Positions 1 to 10,034 of a stretch of 64,000 nt of DNA are shown piece after piece. Source of the stretch: Thermosynechococcus sichuanensis E542 (GTDB taxonomy: Bacteria; Cyanobacteriota; Cyanobacteriia; Thermosynechococcales; Thermosynechococcaceae). Numbering within the stretch: position 1 is the first letter of the stretch; the number at the start of each line of letters is the position of its first letter. Under the pieces are notes generated by a model. That model had not been told where the DNA came from. It was given only the letters and a program-made list of their open reading frames with translations, and searched no databases. The DNA lies in NCBI RefSeq assembly GCF_003555505.1, contig NZ_CP032152.1, positions 1,054,001 through 1,118,000 of the forward strand, written 5' to 3'. The position numbers and the translations under genes are program-made.

Positions 1-337
1 AGAAGCCATGCACATCGGTGTTAGTCCCCACCCATCCCTTTTCACTGCGATAGACGGTGTTGACCGCCCCCACCTGCTGGGCGAGGTCGCTGACATCTGC
101 CAAATAGGGAAGGATGGTTTCCTTGTGGGGAATGGTGACATTAAAGCCAACGACGTTGAGGGCATCTAGGCCAGCGATCGCCACCCCCAACTGCTGTGGC
201 TTCACCCAAAAGGGCACATAGACATAGTTCAATCCCAAATGCTCCAGCGCTGCATTGTGCATTGCTGGTGAGAGAGTGTGCGCAATCGGGTCGCCAATCA
301 CCCCCAGAAGCTGCGTGTGGCCAGAGATCTTCGGCAT
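1..337 (-). CDS. aroE: Shikimate dehydrogenase, N-terminal part (cut by window edge)
   Basis: Shikimate dehydrogenase reduces 3-dehydroshikimate to shikimate with NADPH in the chorismate pathway. About 112 N-terminal residues are visible. They carry the start MPKISGHTQLLGVIGDP, the substrate-binding motif SPAMHNAAL, the NVTIPHKE motif (catalytic Lys) and AVNTVYR...GTNTDVHGF, all typical of AroE. The ATG at 337 follows a GGGGCGG stretch and lies 6 bases after the glnB stop, so the two genes are probably co-transcribed. The rest lies off the left edge. Confidence 0.93.
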   Translation of the reverse strand, partial: MPKISGHTQLLGVIGDPIAHTLSPAMHNAALEHLGLNYVYVPFWVKPQQLGVAIAGLDALNVVGFNVTIPHKETILPYLADVSDLAQQVGAVNTVYRSEKGWVGTNTDVHGF

Positions 338-343
338 CCGCCC

Positions 344-697
<354 letters not shown>

Positions 698-718
698 CTA
701 TGGCGACGGGCTAATCTT

Positions 719-761
719 TATTTAGCACTGGTGAAAGACTATATCGTGTAGCAATGATTAC
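719..761 (-). promoter_or_regulatory. NtcA-type promoter of glnB
   Basis: Read on the minus strand, GTAATCATTGCTAC (761-748) fits the NtcA consensus GTA-N8-TAC exactly. A TAAATA box (724-719) follows after 23 bases. That spacing is typical of class II NtcA promoters, where NtcA replaces a -35 element. This predicts induction under nitrogen limitation. The site and spacing are seen; its function is inferred. Confidence 0.75.
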
Positions 762-844
762 ATTATCCTCGATCCTCAGGCGATCCTCGCGATAGCTCCA
801 GAAAATAAGCTCTAATAGGGAAGGTGATTGAGAGAGGATGAAGC

Positions 845-1573
845 ATGGGGTGGCAGCGACCCGATGGCCGTCAACCACAGGAATTGCGATCGCACCGGTT
901 TCAGCGGCATTTCACCCAATTTGCCTTAGGATCAGTCCTCGCTCAAGCAGGGCAAACCCAAGTGCTGTGCACCGTCAGTCTCAAGGAAGGGGTACCCAAG
1001 TTTTTAGAAGGCACAGGCCAAGGCTGGCTGACAGCGGAGTACCGCATGCTGCCCAGTGCAACGCGGCCGCGGCAAGAGCGAGAATTTCTCAAACTCTCTG
1101 GGCGCACCCAAGAAATCCAGCGTCTCATTGGTCGCAGTTTACGTTCGGCCTTGGATTTGTCTCTACTAGGGGAGCGCACACTGATTGTGGATGCCGATGT
1201 GCTCCAAGCCGATGCCGGCACGCGATCGCTGGCAATTACAGGAGGCTACATTGCCCTTGTGGATGCCCTCAGTGCCCTACTTCAGCAAGGGGTACTCAGT
1301 GAATCTCCCCTGTGTCATCAAGTGGCAGCAGTCTCCGTGGGGTTGATTGACGGCGAACCCTATTTGGATTTGAGCTACGCTGAGGATGTTGCTGCCAGTG
1401 TAGACTTCAATGTGGTGATGACCGCCAATGGTCAATTCATTGAGGTTCAAGGCACAGCAGAGATGGGTTCCTTTGATCGGCCAACCTTGGATCGCCTTCT
1501 GGATGTCGCCAGCCAAGGGATTCAAGAACTCATTGAGATTCAACAGCACGTCTTAGCTGCCAGCCATGAGTGA
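845..1573 (+). CDS. rph: Ribonuclease PH
   Basis: RNase PH is a phosphorolytic 3'-to-5' exoribonuclease that trims tRNA 3' ends as a hexamer. The 242-residue length is normal. Typical motifs are [11 protein letters not shown] at the N-terminus, the phosphate-contact region [20 protein letters not shown]-like (about 73-92), [23 protein letters not shown] (about 117-139) and the C-terminal [11 protein letters not shown] motif. A GAGG ribosome site precedes the ATG. The last codons overlap the next gene by 8 bases, suggesting translational coupling. Confidence 0.96.
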   Translation: MGWQRPDGRQPQELRSHRFQRHFTQFALGSVLAQAGQTQVLCTVSLKEGVPKFLEGTGQGWLTAEYRMLPSATRPRQEREFLKLSGRTQEIQRLIGRSLRSALDLSLLGERTLIVDADVLQADAGTRSLAITGGYIALVDALSALLQQGVLSESPLCHQVAAVSVGLIDGEPYLDLSYAEDVAASVDFNVVMTANGQFIEVQGTAEMGSFDRPTLDRLLDVASQGIQELIEIQQHVLAASHE

Positions 1574-2177
1574 GCAGGCCATTTACCTCGGACACATCGT
1601 CAAGTCCAACTCCCACTGCGATTATGTGGCGCAACTAGTGGATCGCTTGGATGTGCCCCACCCCCCCGCCCCAGAAGACTATGGCTTTGGTCGTTTTGTC
1701 AAACTAGAGGATGAGCAGCGCCACTGGGCAGTCGGCGTTATTTACAACTCTCAACTGTTGAATCCCCAGTTTCATCAAATCAGCCCTCGCCTCACCACTA
1801 GTGCTGACACCTTGCTCAGTCCCGATTTAGTCAGTGAAACCCGCACACTGCTCTGGATTGCCCTTATTGGTCATTTAGTGGCTGCGGAGGGTCAGACCTA
1901 CGGCCAGCAGGGGATGCCCACCCTTGTGGTGCCTGTGAATACGCCTGTGTGGCAATTGACAACCACTGAGGTACTCGCCTTTCATCGCAATGCCCAAGGT
2001 CAAGCCCAGTTTCGTTACTATGCCCATTTGTTACGCTCAACGGGGAACTATGCAGCACCGCTGTTGGCGCAAATTCTGGAAACAATTACGCCCCTCTTCA
2101 GTGGCACCGAGCAGCGATCGCTCGAAATTATCAGCAAAGAGTTGGCTTGGCGGCATACCCTAGGGAGCCTGCGCTAA
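1566..2177 (+). CDS. HAS-barrel-like conserved cyanobacterial protein
   Basis: A soluble 203-residue protein with no signal peptide or membrane segment. The N-terminal half (about 5-75) holds a barrel-like stretch with [18 protein letters not shown] and [11 protein letters not shown]. This resembles the HAS-barrel region found at the N-terminus of HerA-type ATPases, but no ATPase domain follows. The ATG lies within the end of rph (8-base overlap), so expression is probably coupled. Function is unknown; a nucleic-acid-linked role is only a guess from the rph pairing. Confidence 0.8.
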   Translation: MSEQAIYLGHIVKSNSHCDYVAQLVDRLDVPHPPAPEDYGFGRFVKLEDEQRHWAVGVIYNSQLLNPQFHQISPRLTTSADTLLSPDLVSETRTLLWIALIGHLVAAEGQTYGQQGMPTLVVPVNTPVWQLTTTEVLAFHRNAQGQAQFRYYAHLLRSTGNYAAPLLAQILETITPLFSGTEQRSLEIISKELAWRHTLGSLR

Positions 2178-2297
2178 GACTGGACACAGAAATTGGGGTT
2201 TTGCAAATAAACTTCATAAAAATTCCTATGCAATGGTGACAAATGAGCGATACATCTGCTAAGGTCGTTAAGTGTGTGAGGAGCGAACCAGTTAAGG

Positions 2298-2340
2298 GCA
2301 CCGAGACGAAACACGGCCAGTCGTCGGTGCTCTTTCTGAT
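2298..2340 (+). terminator. Hairpin plus T-rich tract before comM (terminator or attenuator)
   Basis: GCACCGAGACG (2298-2308) pairs with CGTCGGTGC (2322-2330), leaving a two-base bulge. TCTTTCTGATTTT follows immediately. The stem ends about 20 bases before the comM ATG, so it could end the rph transcript or act as an attenuator in the comM leader. Confidence 0.55.
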
Positions 2341-2349
2341 TTTGAGGCT

Positions 2350-3879
2350 ATGCTGGCACGGGTTTGGAGTGCTGCGGTTCTAGGAATTGATGCGATTCCC
2401 GTCGGGGTCGAAGTGGATGTTTCCGGCGGCTTACCGGGGATTGTCGTGGTCGGTCTGCCCGATGCGGGTGTGCAAGAGGCACGGGAGCGCGTTAAGGCGG
2501 CGATTCGCAATGCGGGTTTTAACTTCCCAATGCGGCGCATTGTGGTTAATCTCACCCCCGCCGATTTACGTAAAGAAGGGCCGAGTTTTGATCTCCCCAT
2601 TAGCGTGGGTATTCTAGCCGCTTCAGGACAGGTTGCAACGGATTTACTGGGTGACCATCTTTTTCTCGGCGAAGTGTCCCTCGATGGCACCTTGCAACCG
2701 GTGGCAGGGGTACTGGCGATCGCCGTTGCGGCGCAAGCCCAAGGAATGACTGGTCTCGTGGTGCCCATGGCCAATGTGACGGAAGCAGCAGTGGTGCGGG
2801 GGCTAAAGGTCTATGGTTGCCACACCCTTGCCGAAGTCGCAGCCTTTTTGAATGACCCCAGCTCGCGATCGCCAGCAACCCATTCCCTGAGTTCCCATAC
2901 TCCAGCCTCTCCCCACTCTAGTCTCGACCTCAAGGACGTTAAGGGGCAGTACCAAGCGCGGCGTGCCCTAGAAATTGCGGCGGCGGGCGGGCACAATCTC
3001 ATCTTTGTCGGGCCACCGGGCAGTGGTAAAACGATGTTGGCGCGGCGGTTACCGACCATCTTGCCGCCCTTGACGTTTGAAGAAGCGCTGGAAGTGACCA
3101 AAATTCACTCCGTGGCTGGCTTGCTCAAAGAGCGGGGGCAATTGATCCAAGAGCCTCCCTTTCGGAGTCCTCACCATTCTGCTTCTGGGCCTGCCCTTGT
3201 CGGGGGTGGCAGTTATCCGCGTCCCGGCGAAATTTCCCTTGCCCATCGCGGGGTGCTCTTTCTCGATGAATTGACGGAATTTAAGCGGGATGTCTTGGAG
3301 TTTTTGCGGCAGCCCCTTGAGGATGGCCAAGTCACCATTGCCCGCACCCGCCAATCGGTGGTGTTCCCGGCGCAATTTACCCTCGTGGCGAGCACCAATC
3401 CCTGCCCCTGTGGTTACTATGGCGATCCGGTGCAACCCTGTACCTGCTTGCCGCGCCAGCGAGAACAGTATTGGGCCAAGCTCTCTGGCCCCCTCCTAGA
3501 TCGCATTGATCTGCAAGTGAGTGTCAGCCGCCTCAAACCCGAGGAAATGACCCGCCAAACCCTAGGAGAAGATTCGGCCACGGTACGGCAACGGGTCTTG
3601 GCGGCGCGATCGCGAGCGCAACGGCGGTTTGCCGAAGAACCCAGTCTTCACTGCAACGCCCAAATGCAAAGCCGCCATCTGCGCCAGTGGTGTCGTCTTG
3701 ATGAGGCTTCAACAAAGCTCCTCGAGGGGGCGATCGCCAAGTTAGGACTCTCGGCGCGAGCCACAGACCGTATCCTAAAGGTAGCCCGTACGATTGCTGA
3801 TCTGGCCGACTGTGAAACGATTGCCGCTGCCCATGTGGCCGAAGCCATTCAATACCGCACGATTGATCGTCTGCAATAG
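2350..3879 (+). CDS. comM: YifB/ComM-family Mg-chelatase-like AAA+ ATPase
   Basis: A 509-residue member of the YifB/ComM family. ComM is a hexameric helicase promoting branch migration during natural transformation; T4P-bearing Thermosynechococcus is transformable. The N-terminal ChlI-like domain (1-170) begins MLARVWSAAVLGIDAIPVGV and contains GLPDAGVQEARERV. The AAA core has Walker A GPPGSGKTML (about 223-232), Walker B GVLFLDELTEF (about 302-312), sensor STNPCPCGYYG (about 350-360) and a C-terminal Mg_chelatase_C helical domain. A structured hairpin lies just upstream. The binding-protein gene downstream overlaps its 3' end. Confidence 0.9.
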   Translation: MLARVWSAAVLGIDAIPVGVEVDVSGGLPGIVVVGLPDAGVQEARERVKAAIRNAGFNFPMRRIVVNLTPADLRKEGPSFDLPISVGILAASGQVATDLLGDHLFLGEVSLDGTLQPVAGVLAIAVAAQAQGMTGLVVPMANVTEAAVVRGLKVYGCHTLAEVAAFLNDPSSRSPATHSLSSHTPASPHSSLDLKDVKGQYQARRALEIAAAGGHNLIFVGPPGSGKTMLARRLPTILPPLTFEEALEVTKIHSVAGLLKERGQLIQEPPFRSPHHSASGPALVGGGSYPRPGEISLAHRGVLFLDELTEFKRDVLEFLRQPLEDGQVTIARTRQSVVFPAQFTLVASTNPCPCGYYGDPVQPCTCLPRQREQYWAKLSGPLLDRIDLQVSVSRLKPEEMTRQTLGEDSATVRQRVLAARSRAQRRFAEEPSLHCNAQMQSRHLRQWCRLDEASTKLLEGAIAKLGLSARATDRILKVARTIADLADCETIAAAHVAEAIQYRTIDRLQ

Positions 3880-5122
3880 ACGCGGCTGGTTCGTGCTGCT
3901 GCTGGGTTTCTTAGCCCTGCTGCTTATCGGCTGTACAACGGCAACCCAATCCGAGCAGCCCATTGAACTGATCTTCTGGCATGGGGTCAACCCACCTCCG
4001 AACCGTGTGGTGCTCCAGCGTCTGGTGGATCGCTTCAATGCCCGCCATCCCCAGATTCATGTCCAAGCCCTCTACGTTGGCCAACCCGACCAGCAGTTGC
4101 CGAAAATTCTGGCCGCAGTAGTGGGCAATGCCGCACCGGATCTGCTCTGGTATAACCCCACGATTACGGGTCAATTTGTCGATCTAGGTGCCCTGCGTCC
4201 CCTCGATGACTGGTGGCAAGCCTCTCCCTACCGCGAGCAAGTCAGTCCTGCCCTGATACCAACAATGCGCTACGGCGACCATTACTGGTCAATTCCCTTT
4301 GCCACCAACAACCTTGGAATTTTTTATCGTCCCAGTTTATTTACCGCTGCTGGCATTAAAACACTGCCCAGCACATGGCAGGAACTAGAGCAGGTCAGCC
4401 AAACCCTAAAGGCTCAAGGCATCACTCCTCTCCTCCTTGCCCTTGGCCAAGGGGAATTTGCCGTCTTTACTTGGTTGCCCTTCTTTTGGAGCGCCGGTGG
4501 TCGTCTCGGCAACACACCAGAAACCGCCCACATTGACACCCCGCCGGCGATCGCGGCCCTTGACTTTTGGCAACGCCTGCGAAATGAGGGTTTAGCGACA
4601 CTCTCTGCCCCGGAACGCGGCTACGAATTGGATCAATTGATCCGTGGCGAAGTGGCGATGCAGATTACAGGACCTTGGACATTGGCGCAACTACAACAGT
4701 CAGGGGTGGATTTTGGTGTCCTACCCATGCCTGCCCTCCAGACCGCCGCAACCGCCCTAGGGGGTGAGAATCTTTTTGTCTTTCGCTCAACGCCACAACG
4801 CGAGGAGGCGGCTCTAGCGTTTTTGAACTACGTTCTCAGTGAAGAATTTCAAACCGAGTGGGCTTTGGGCACAGGCTACTTGCCCGTCAATGAACGGGTG
4901 CGCACCAACGATCGCTATCAGGCCTTTGTAGCACAGCAGCCCGCCCTCCGTGTCTTTTTGGATCAGATGGCTGCGGCTAGGGCACGCCCCAACTTCCGTG
5001 GCTATGCCCGCTTTTCCCAAACCCTTGGGCGGGCGATCGAAAGTGTTCTCCTTGGCAAATCAACTCCCAAAGCCGCTGTAGAAACCGCAGAGCAGCGTTG
5101 GCAACTGATGCGTCCCCGTTAA
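3863..5122 (+). CDS. ABC transporter substrate-binding lipoprotein (family 1, sugar type)
   Basis: A solute-binding protein resembling UgpB/MalE family 1. A positive N-terminus (CNRRGW), a hydrophobic run and lipobox LLLIGC-T indicate a lipoprotein signal. The mature start [11 protein letters not shown] and [19 protein letters not shown] are typical of carbohydrate or glycerol-3-phosphate binding proteins. The frame is open from 3794, but an ATG there would overlap comM by 86 bases and add residues before the signal. TTG3863 (17-base overlap) gives a normal signal peptide; ATG3833 is an alternative. No permease or ATPase gene is adjacent. The end overlaps the convergent hpnH by 4 bases. Confidence 0.85.
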   Translation: MIVCNRRGWFVLLLGFLALLLIGCTTATQSEQPIELIFWHGVNPPPNRVVLQRLVDRFNARHPQIHVQALYVGQPDQQLPKILAAVVGNAAPDLLWYNPTITGQFVDLGALRPLDDWWQASPYREQVSPALIPTMRYGDHYWSIPFATNNLGIFYRPSLFTAAGIKTLPSTWQELEQVSQTLKAQGITPLLLALGQGEFAVFTWLPFFWSAGGRLGNTPETAHIDTPPAIAALDFWQRLRNEGLATLSAPERGYELDQLIRGEVAMQITGPWTLAQLQQSGVDFGVLPMPALQTAATALGGENLFVFRSTPQREEAALAFLNYVLSEEFQTEWALGTGYLPVNERVRTNDRYQAFVAQQPALRVFLDQMAAARARPNFRGYARFSQTLGRAIESVLLGKSTPKAAVETAEQRWQLMRPR

Positions 5123-6135
5123 AACAAACTACTTGCCGCCTTAACCATATTGGCTGGGTTAAAGGCATCCATGGCAGCAGTAGCCTCATAGCCACAGTGC
5201 ACCATGCAGTCACGGCACTTGGGATTGCCACTTTTGTGACCATACTTCTCCCAATCGGTATTGTCAATCAGTTCCTGCCAAGTCTTGTAGTGGCCTTCAT
5301 TGAGGAGGTAGCAGGGTTTTTGCCAGCCCAACACGCTATAGCTGGGCATGCCCCAAGGCGTGCACTCATAGTCCTTTTCACCCACAAGGAAATCAAGGAA
5401 GAGGGGATTGTGGTTGAAGTTCCACTTTTTCTGACCTGCGCGGTAGGGGGCGAGGATTTCACGGAAGAGGGCACGGGTTTGCTCCCGCTTCAGGAAGTGC
5501 TCCTGATCCGGTGCCCACTCATAGGCGTAGCCCGGCGAGATCATCATGCCGTCCACCCCTAGGGAACTCACAAAATCAAAGAATTCCTGCATTTCCTTCG
5601 GATCCACCCCTTCAAAAATCGTCGTGTTGGTGGTGACACGGAAGCCCTTGGCCTTGGCGGCTTTAATCGCCTTAACAGCAATGTCAAAAACGCCCTTGCG
5701 ATCCACACATTTGTCGTGCCACTCCCGCAGACCATCGAGGTGAACGCTGAAGGTAAAGTAGGGGGAGGGCTTGAACTTGTGGAGATTTTCCTCTAGGAGA
5801 ATTCCGTTGGTGCACAGATAAACAAACTTGCGCCGCGCCACCAAGCCACTGACAATTTCATCAATTTGGGGGTGCAACAGGGGTTCGCCACCAGGAATAG
5901 CGACAATCGGCGCACCGCATTCCTCAACGGCGCGGAAGCACTCCTCTGGGGTGAGATACTTGCGCAAGACTTCAAGGGGATGCTGAATTTTACCGCAGCC
6001 CGAACAGGCGAGATTACAGCGAAAGAGAGGCTCAAGCATCAAGGTGAGGGGAAAGCGCTTTTTGCCCTGTAGGCGTTGTGAGATGATGTAGGTTGCGACT
6101 TCCACTGCCTGCTTGATGTGGACTCCCATGGGCAA
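5119..6135 (-). CDS. hpnH: Hopanoid-associated radical SAM protein HpnH
   Basis: HpnH joins the 5'-deoxyadenosyl radical to diploptene to make adenosylhopane, the first step of C35 hopanoid side-chain synthesis. The 338-residue protein has the [4Fe-4S]/SAM motif CNLACSGCG (C-x3-C-x2-C, about 40-47), the [11 protein letters not shown] strand motif and a SPASM-like C-terminal cysteine set [12 protein letters not shown]. The start [17 protein letters not shown] is usual for the family. Other hopanoid genes are not in the window. Confidence 0.93.
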   Translation of the reverse strand: MPMGVHIKQAVEVATYIISQRLQGKKRFPLTLMLEPLFRCNLACSGCGKIQHPLEVLRKYLTPEECFRAVEECGAPIVAIPGGEPLLHPQIDEIVSGLVARRKFVYLCTNGILLEENLHKFKPSPYFTFSVHLDGLREWHDKCVDRKGVFDIAVKAIKAAKAKGFRVTTNTTIFEGVDPKEMQEFFDFVSSLGVDGMMISPGYAYEWAPDQEHFLKREQTRALFREILAPYRAGQKKWNFNHNPLFLDFLVGEKDYECTPWGMPSYSVLGWQKPCYLLNEGHYKTWQELIDNTDWEKYGHKSGNPKCRDCMVHCGYEATAAMDAFNPANMVKAASSLF

Positions 6136-6661
6136 TTCTCCTCAATGTGGCTAATTTCTTAGCCAAGACGCTTAATCAATGTTTATAGTTGTAGCAGCTT
6201 TGTAGGCGATCGCCAAAGTGTCCTATCAGGTTTGCAAAGTGGCACACTATGCTCGTACCCAAGAGGGTAGCGGCAGCGACGGTGAAAATTTTTGCAAAAT
6301 CCCCTAGCCAATCTTGACAGAGATACATATAATCAGAGACCATTAGAGGTACTGTAGAAAAATCCCTTTTGCTTAACCTCCATAGCCTAAGAGACCAAAG
6401 GTTAGGCATAGACTTTGATCAAGGCTGGCATGGGGTGACATCTTTCCCTTCTGCAAATCGTGCAGAGCTTTTTAGGTATCACCATAGTTGCGTTTCGCGT
6501 TCCAATGCCAACCCACCTCTACAGGAACCTTTTTCCCAACCATCTTAAAGCCAAACTTGCACGCGTCCCTTACAGGGGCAAGAGTGGCTAAACACTGTGC
6601 TAGATGCCTTTAGCCCATTCATGTTGACGTTTATTTTGTTAAGAAATTCTAAGGATAATGA
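6136..6661. other. Divergent hpnH-rne intergenic region with rne leader
   Basis: This 526-base gap separates divergent hpnH and rne. Seen here: TTGACA (6314-6319) only 8 bases before TATAAT (6328-6333), so TATAAT may serve as a -10 with a different -35. A hairpin GCCTAA/TTAGGC (6385-6390/6402-6407) lies within it. The 60 bases before rne are U-rich. If TATAAT is used, the rne leader would be about 320 nt. Long autoregulatory rne leaders are known in other bacteria. A 77-codon minus-strand frame (6176-6409) has no family match that I recognise. Confidence 0.5.
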
Positions 6662-8650
6662 ATGCCTAAGCAAATCATTATTGCCGAGGAACATCGGCTA
6701 GCGGCGGTCTTTGCCGAAGATCAAATTCAAGAATTGATTGTGGCCACGGGCACCCATCAAGTGGGGGACATCTACCTTGGCGTGGTTGAAAATGTCCTAC
6801 CGGGCATTGATGCTGCCTTTGTCAACTTGGGGGATGCCTCCCGCAATGGCTTTATCCATGTCACTGACCTTGGCCCATTGCGTCTGAAGCGAACTGCTGG
6901 GGCAATTACGGAATTGCTCGCACCGCAGCAAAAAGTGCTGGTGCAGGTGATGAAGGAACCCACGGGCACCAAAGGGCCACGGCTGACAGGAAATATTTCC
7001 TTGCCTGGGCGCTATCTTGTGCTCATGCCCTATGGTCGGGGGGTGAATCTATCGCGCCGGATTACCAATGAAGCTGAGCGGCATCGCCTACGCGCCTTGG
7101 GCATTTTGGTCAAACCCGCTGGCATGGGGCTACTGGTGCGCACAGAGGCTGAAGGGGTCTCCGAAGAGGCCATTCTTGAGGATCTAGAACTCCTGCAACG
7201 GCAGTGGGAAACGATCCAACAGCAGGCGGCCTCCAGCCGTCCTCCCCAGCTTCTGGGGCGCGATGATGACTTTATCCAAAAAGTGTTGCGGGATGTCTAT
7301 AGCAGTGATGTCAACCGCATTGTGGTGGATACTCCGGATGGGGTTAAACGGGTCAAACAGCACCTAAAAAACTGGAATGTCAATAAGCCGGTGGGGGTTC
7401 TCATTGACTATCACCAAGAACCCATTCCCATTTTGGATTACTTCCGGGTGAATGCCGCCATCCGTGAAGCCCTTAAACCCCGTGTGGATTTGCCCTCCGG
7501 TGGCTATATCATCATTCAACCGACAGAGGCACTGACGGTCATTGATGTCAACTCCGGTTCATTCACTAGCTCAGCCACCTCGCGGGAAACGGTGCTGTGG
7601 ACAAACTGCGAAGCGGCCACGGAAATTGCTCGCCAACTGCGACTCCGCAATATTGCTGGCGTGATCATTGTGGATTTTATTGACATGGATTCGCGCCGTG
7701 ACCAGTTGCAACTGCTGGAGCACTTTAGTAAAGCCCTGCGTGCCGATAAAGCCCGTCCCCAAATTGCTCAACTCTCAGAACTGGGGCTGGTGGAACTGAC
7801 CCGCAAACGCCAAGGGCAAAATATTTACGAACTCTTTGGCCGTCCCTGTAGTGCCTGTGGTGGCTTGGGTCACTTGGTGCATTTACCCGGTGAACCGGAG
7901 GATAGCCCCGGCGAAATTGTTGAGCGATCGCCCATGCCGCGTCCACCGGAGCCACGCCGCAGTTTAGAACTCCGCAGTGAACCCAATGGCTTTGCCAGTA
8001 GCAGCTTAGAGAGTCAGCTCATTAACCACCCTGACTACCAAGCAGTGGGGGGGATTCGTCCCCGTTCCTCCCGTAGTAGTCACCCGCCAGCGCCCCGCAG
8101 TCCTCGCCGTACCCCTGAAAATGGCAATGGCCGTAAGGTGATTACCACACCTACGGAAACGGCGCCACCGCCGGTGGTTAAAGTGGAGAGCCGTCCGTCC
8201 CGCCCTGCCCGTCCGAGCCGCTCTGAACCAGCGGAAGTGATTACCGTAACAATGACGGACCAAGAGCAGGCGGTCTATGCGGAAATGGGAATTTCCCCCC
8301 TTGTGCTGTACCCTGAAGAGGTGAAAAATCCTCGGGGAACCATTGTTATGGTGGCACGCCCCGGCCAAGACCCCATACCCCTGCCCCAGAAAACCGCGCG
8401 ACCGGTCAGTGAGGGACTGGCTGAAGATGTCCCAGAGACTGCTGATGAGCCACCCGCCCCTGTGGTCAGCACAATTAATGTCGAGCCGATTCCTGCCACC
8501 GCGCTGCTCAAGACCAGTGAGCCAGAAGTCACGACCGAGACTGAAGCCGGCGGAGAAACATCCACCCCAGAGGCCTCTGTGCCTGCAGGTCGGCGGCGGC
8601 GGCGCCGGGTGACTAGTAGCGAGCAACTCTCCCTTGATGCCAATGCCTAG
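6662..8650 (+). CDS. rne: Ribonuclease E/G, cyanobacterial type
   Basis: RNase E is the main endoribonuclease of mRNA decay. The 662-residue cyanobacterial form has an N-terminal catalytic half with a split S1 domain (about 36-125, GFIHVTDLG), catalytic Asp in VIDVNSGSFTS (Asp295), a second acidic site VIIVDFIDMDS (338-341) and a zinc-link CSAC (396-399). The C-terminal 240 residues are low-complexity, rich in Pro, Arg and Ser, and natively unfolded in type. They end in GRRRRRRVTSS (644-653). In Anabaena a short C-terminal Arg-rich peptide recruits PNPase, so this is a likely docking site. AAGGA precedes the ATG by 6 bases. Confidence 0.96.
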   Translation: MPKQIIIAEEHRLAAVFAEDQIQELIVATGTHQVGDIYLGVVENVLPGIDAAFVNLGDASRNGFIHVTDLGPLRLKRTAGAITELLAPQQKVLVQVMKEPTGTKGPRLTGNISLPGRYLVLMPYGRGVNLSRRITNEAERHRLRALGILVKPAGMGLLVRTEAEGVSEEAILEDLELLQRQWETIQQQAASSRPPQLLGRDDDFIQKVLRDVYSSDVNRIVVDTPDGVKRVKQHLKNWNVNKPVGVLIDYHQEPIPILDYFRVNAAIREALKPRVDLPSGGYIIIQPTEALTVIDVNSGSFTSSATSRETVLWTNCEAATEIARQLRLRNIAGVIIVDFIDMDSRRDQLQLLEHFSKALRADKARPQIAQLSELGLVELTRKRQGQNIYELFGRPCSACGGLGHLVHLPGEPEDSPGEIVERSPMPRPPEPRRSLELRSEPNGFASSSLESQLINHPDYQAVGGIRPRSSRSSHPPAPRSPRRTPENGNGRKVITTPTETAPPPVVKVESRPSRPARPSRSEPAEVITVTMTDQEQAVYAEMGISPLVLYPEEVKNPRGTIVMVARPGQDPIPLPQKTARPVSEGLAEDVPETADEPPAPVVSTINVEPIPATALLKTSEPEVTTETEAGGETSTPEASVPAGRRRRRRVTSSEQLSLDANA

Positions 8651-8658
8651 GCGCAGTA

Positions 8659-9543
8659 ATGTTGGGGCACCTTCACCCTGCCCTCATCCAAGAGTGGCTT
8701 GAGGCGGCTGCAACAGAAATTTCCAAAGGGGAACCGCTCCAGCGGCTACCGAGGGTGGGGTCTGAGGCCTTTGCCTTTGCAGTGGCAACGCCGCAGCAAC
8801 AGTTTACCCTGGGGTGTTCTAGTCTGCGCTTTCCGTTGATGAGCGCGATTAAGCCCTTCTTACTGCTGTATGCCTTGACACTGTGGCAGGAGCAGGTGTG
8901 GACGTGGGTGGGACAGCGCCCCTCAGATTACCCCTATAACTCTGTGTTGCAGCTAACCCTTGATCAGGGGTGGCCACGCAATCCGATGATTAATAGTGGG
9001 GCGATCGCCCTTGCTAGCCAGTTGGCTCATGTTGGCGGTGTCGCGGTCTTTCAAACTTGGCTCAATGAGTGTGCCGGTACGCAGTTGCGGGTGGATCAGG
9101 AGGTTCTAGGGGCGGTTCATCGCCATCCCAATTGGCAAAATCGCACCCTTGCCCACTTTTTAGTGGAGTCTGGACGCATTGCTGATGCGGCTGTTGCCCT
9201 TGAGATCTACAATCAGGTGTGCTGTCTTCAAGGAACCATTGAGGAAGTGGCGCGCTTGGGTCTGCTTTTAGCGTTGCCCCATGCCAAGGTCAGCGATCGC
9301 CATCGTCAGCAGGTAAATGTGCTCATGCTCACCTGTGGCCTCTACGAGGACTCCCCCCGCTATGCCTTGGAGATTGGCCTACCTATGAAATCGGGTGTGA
9401 GCGGTGTGATTTTAGCCGTTGTGCCGCGACAGGGGGCGATCGCCTGCTACAGTCCCCCCCTCGACAGCAGTGGTAACTCAGTTTTGGGTCTATACCTGCT
9501 CCAGCGCATCAGCCGCCACCTCCGCCTCAGTCCCTTGGCTTAA
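8659..9543 (+). CDS. glsA: Glutaminase (GlsA family)
   Basis: Hydrolyses glutamine to glutamate and ammonia with a serine beta-lactamase fold. The S-x-x-K catalytic pair appears in LMSAIKPFLLLYAL (about 56-59). The family motif NPMINSGAI lies at about 111-119, with a Tyr-containing YEDSPRYALEIGLPMKSGVSG region near the C-terminus. At 294 residues it is slightly shorter than many GlsA proteins, mainly at the N-terminus. It starts 8 bases after rne and is probably co-transcribed with it. Its last 54 bases overlap the convergent khpB. Confidence 0.88.
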   Translation: MLGHLHPALIQEWLEAAATEISKGEPLQRLPRVGSEAFAFAVATPQQQFTLGCSSLRFPLMSAIKPFLLLYALTLWQEQVWTWVGQRPSDYPYNSVLQLTLDQGWPRNPMINSGAIALASQLAHVGGVAVFQTWLNECAGTQLRVDQEVLGAVHRHPNWQNRTLAHFLVESGRIADAAVALEIYNQVCCLQGTIEEVARLGLLLALPHAKVSDRHRQQVNVLMLTCGLYEDSPRYALEIGLPMKSGVSGVILAVVPRQGAIACYSPPLDSSGNSVLGLYLLQRISRHLRLSPLA

Positions 9544-10026
9544 CTGCACCACCAAGCGGCGATCGGGTTCCTCACCATAGCTAAAGGTTTCAAGGCGATC
9601 GCTTTCTACCTTAATCAGACTGTGGACAACGCGCCGCTCTGCCGCTGACAGGGAGCGAATTTCAATGGGTTTACCCGTGTCGAGGACTTGGGTCGCCACC
9701 CGATGGGCAATCTCCTGCAACTGGCGATAACGGGCACGGCGATAGCCTGCTAATTCCAAGGTAAAAGCCGTTTGCTCCTCCCGCGATCGCCCCAAATTCA
9801 ACGTGGCATTGAGCAGATATTGCAGTGCATCAAGGGCTTGGGCATTGTTGGCCAGCAGTGCCTCGATTTGGGCAGTACTCAGCAACCGGCGATCAATTTC
9901 CAGCCAATACCCTGGTACCACACCCGCCAATGGCGACTCCACCACGGCAACAGTTGTCTTAAAGCCGGCCAAAGCAAGCGCTTGTTCTAGCCACGCACAC
10001 CCCGCAGCAATTGGATCAGCAGTCAT
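9490..10026 (-). CDS. khpB: KH/R3H RNA-binding protein (Jag/KhpB-like)
   Basis: A 178-residue Jag/KhpB-type single-stranded RNA-binding protein. A KH-like region (about 55-100) and a C-terminal R3H region (LSAAERRVVHSLIKVESDRL followed by SYGEEPDRRLVV) are visible. The N-terminal Jag_N domain of Firmicutes is absent, as usual in cyanobacteria. ATG10026 follows AGGGGAGG, whereas TTG10038 has no site and overlaps yidC, so I prefer the ATG. It ends the rpmH-rnpA-yidC operon and overlaps glsA tail-to-tail by 54 bases. Confidence 0.85.
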   Translation of the reverse strand: MTADPIAAGCAWLEQALALAGFKTTVAVVESPLAGVVPGYWLEIDRRLLSTAQIEALLANNAQALDALQYLLNATLNLGRSREEQTAFTLELAGYRRARYRQLQEIAHRVATQVLDTGKPIEIRSLSAAERRVVHSLIKVESDRLETFSYGEEPDRRLVVQLSQGTEAEVAADALEQV

Positions 10027-10034
10027 GCCTCCCC

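Noticed and set aside
6314-6333. TTGACA...TATAAT as a complete promoter
   Set aside because: Spacing is 8 bases, far from the 17 expected for sigma-70; at most the TATAAT is used alone.
6176-6409. 77-codon minus-strand frame between hpnH and rne
   Set aside because: No family resemblance, no clear ribosome site, and it overlaps likely promoter DNA.
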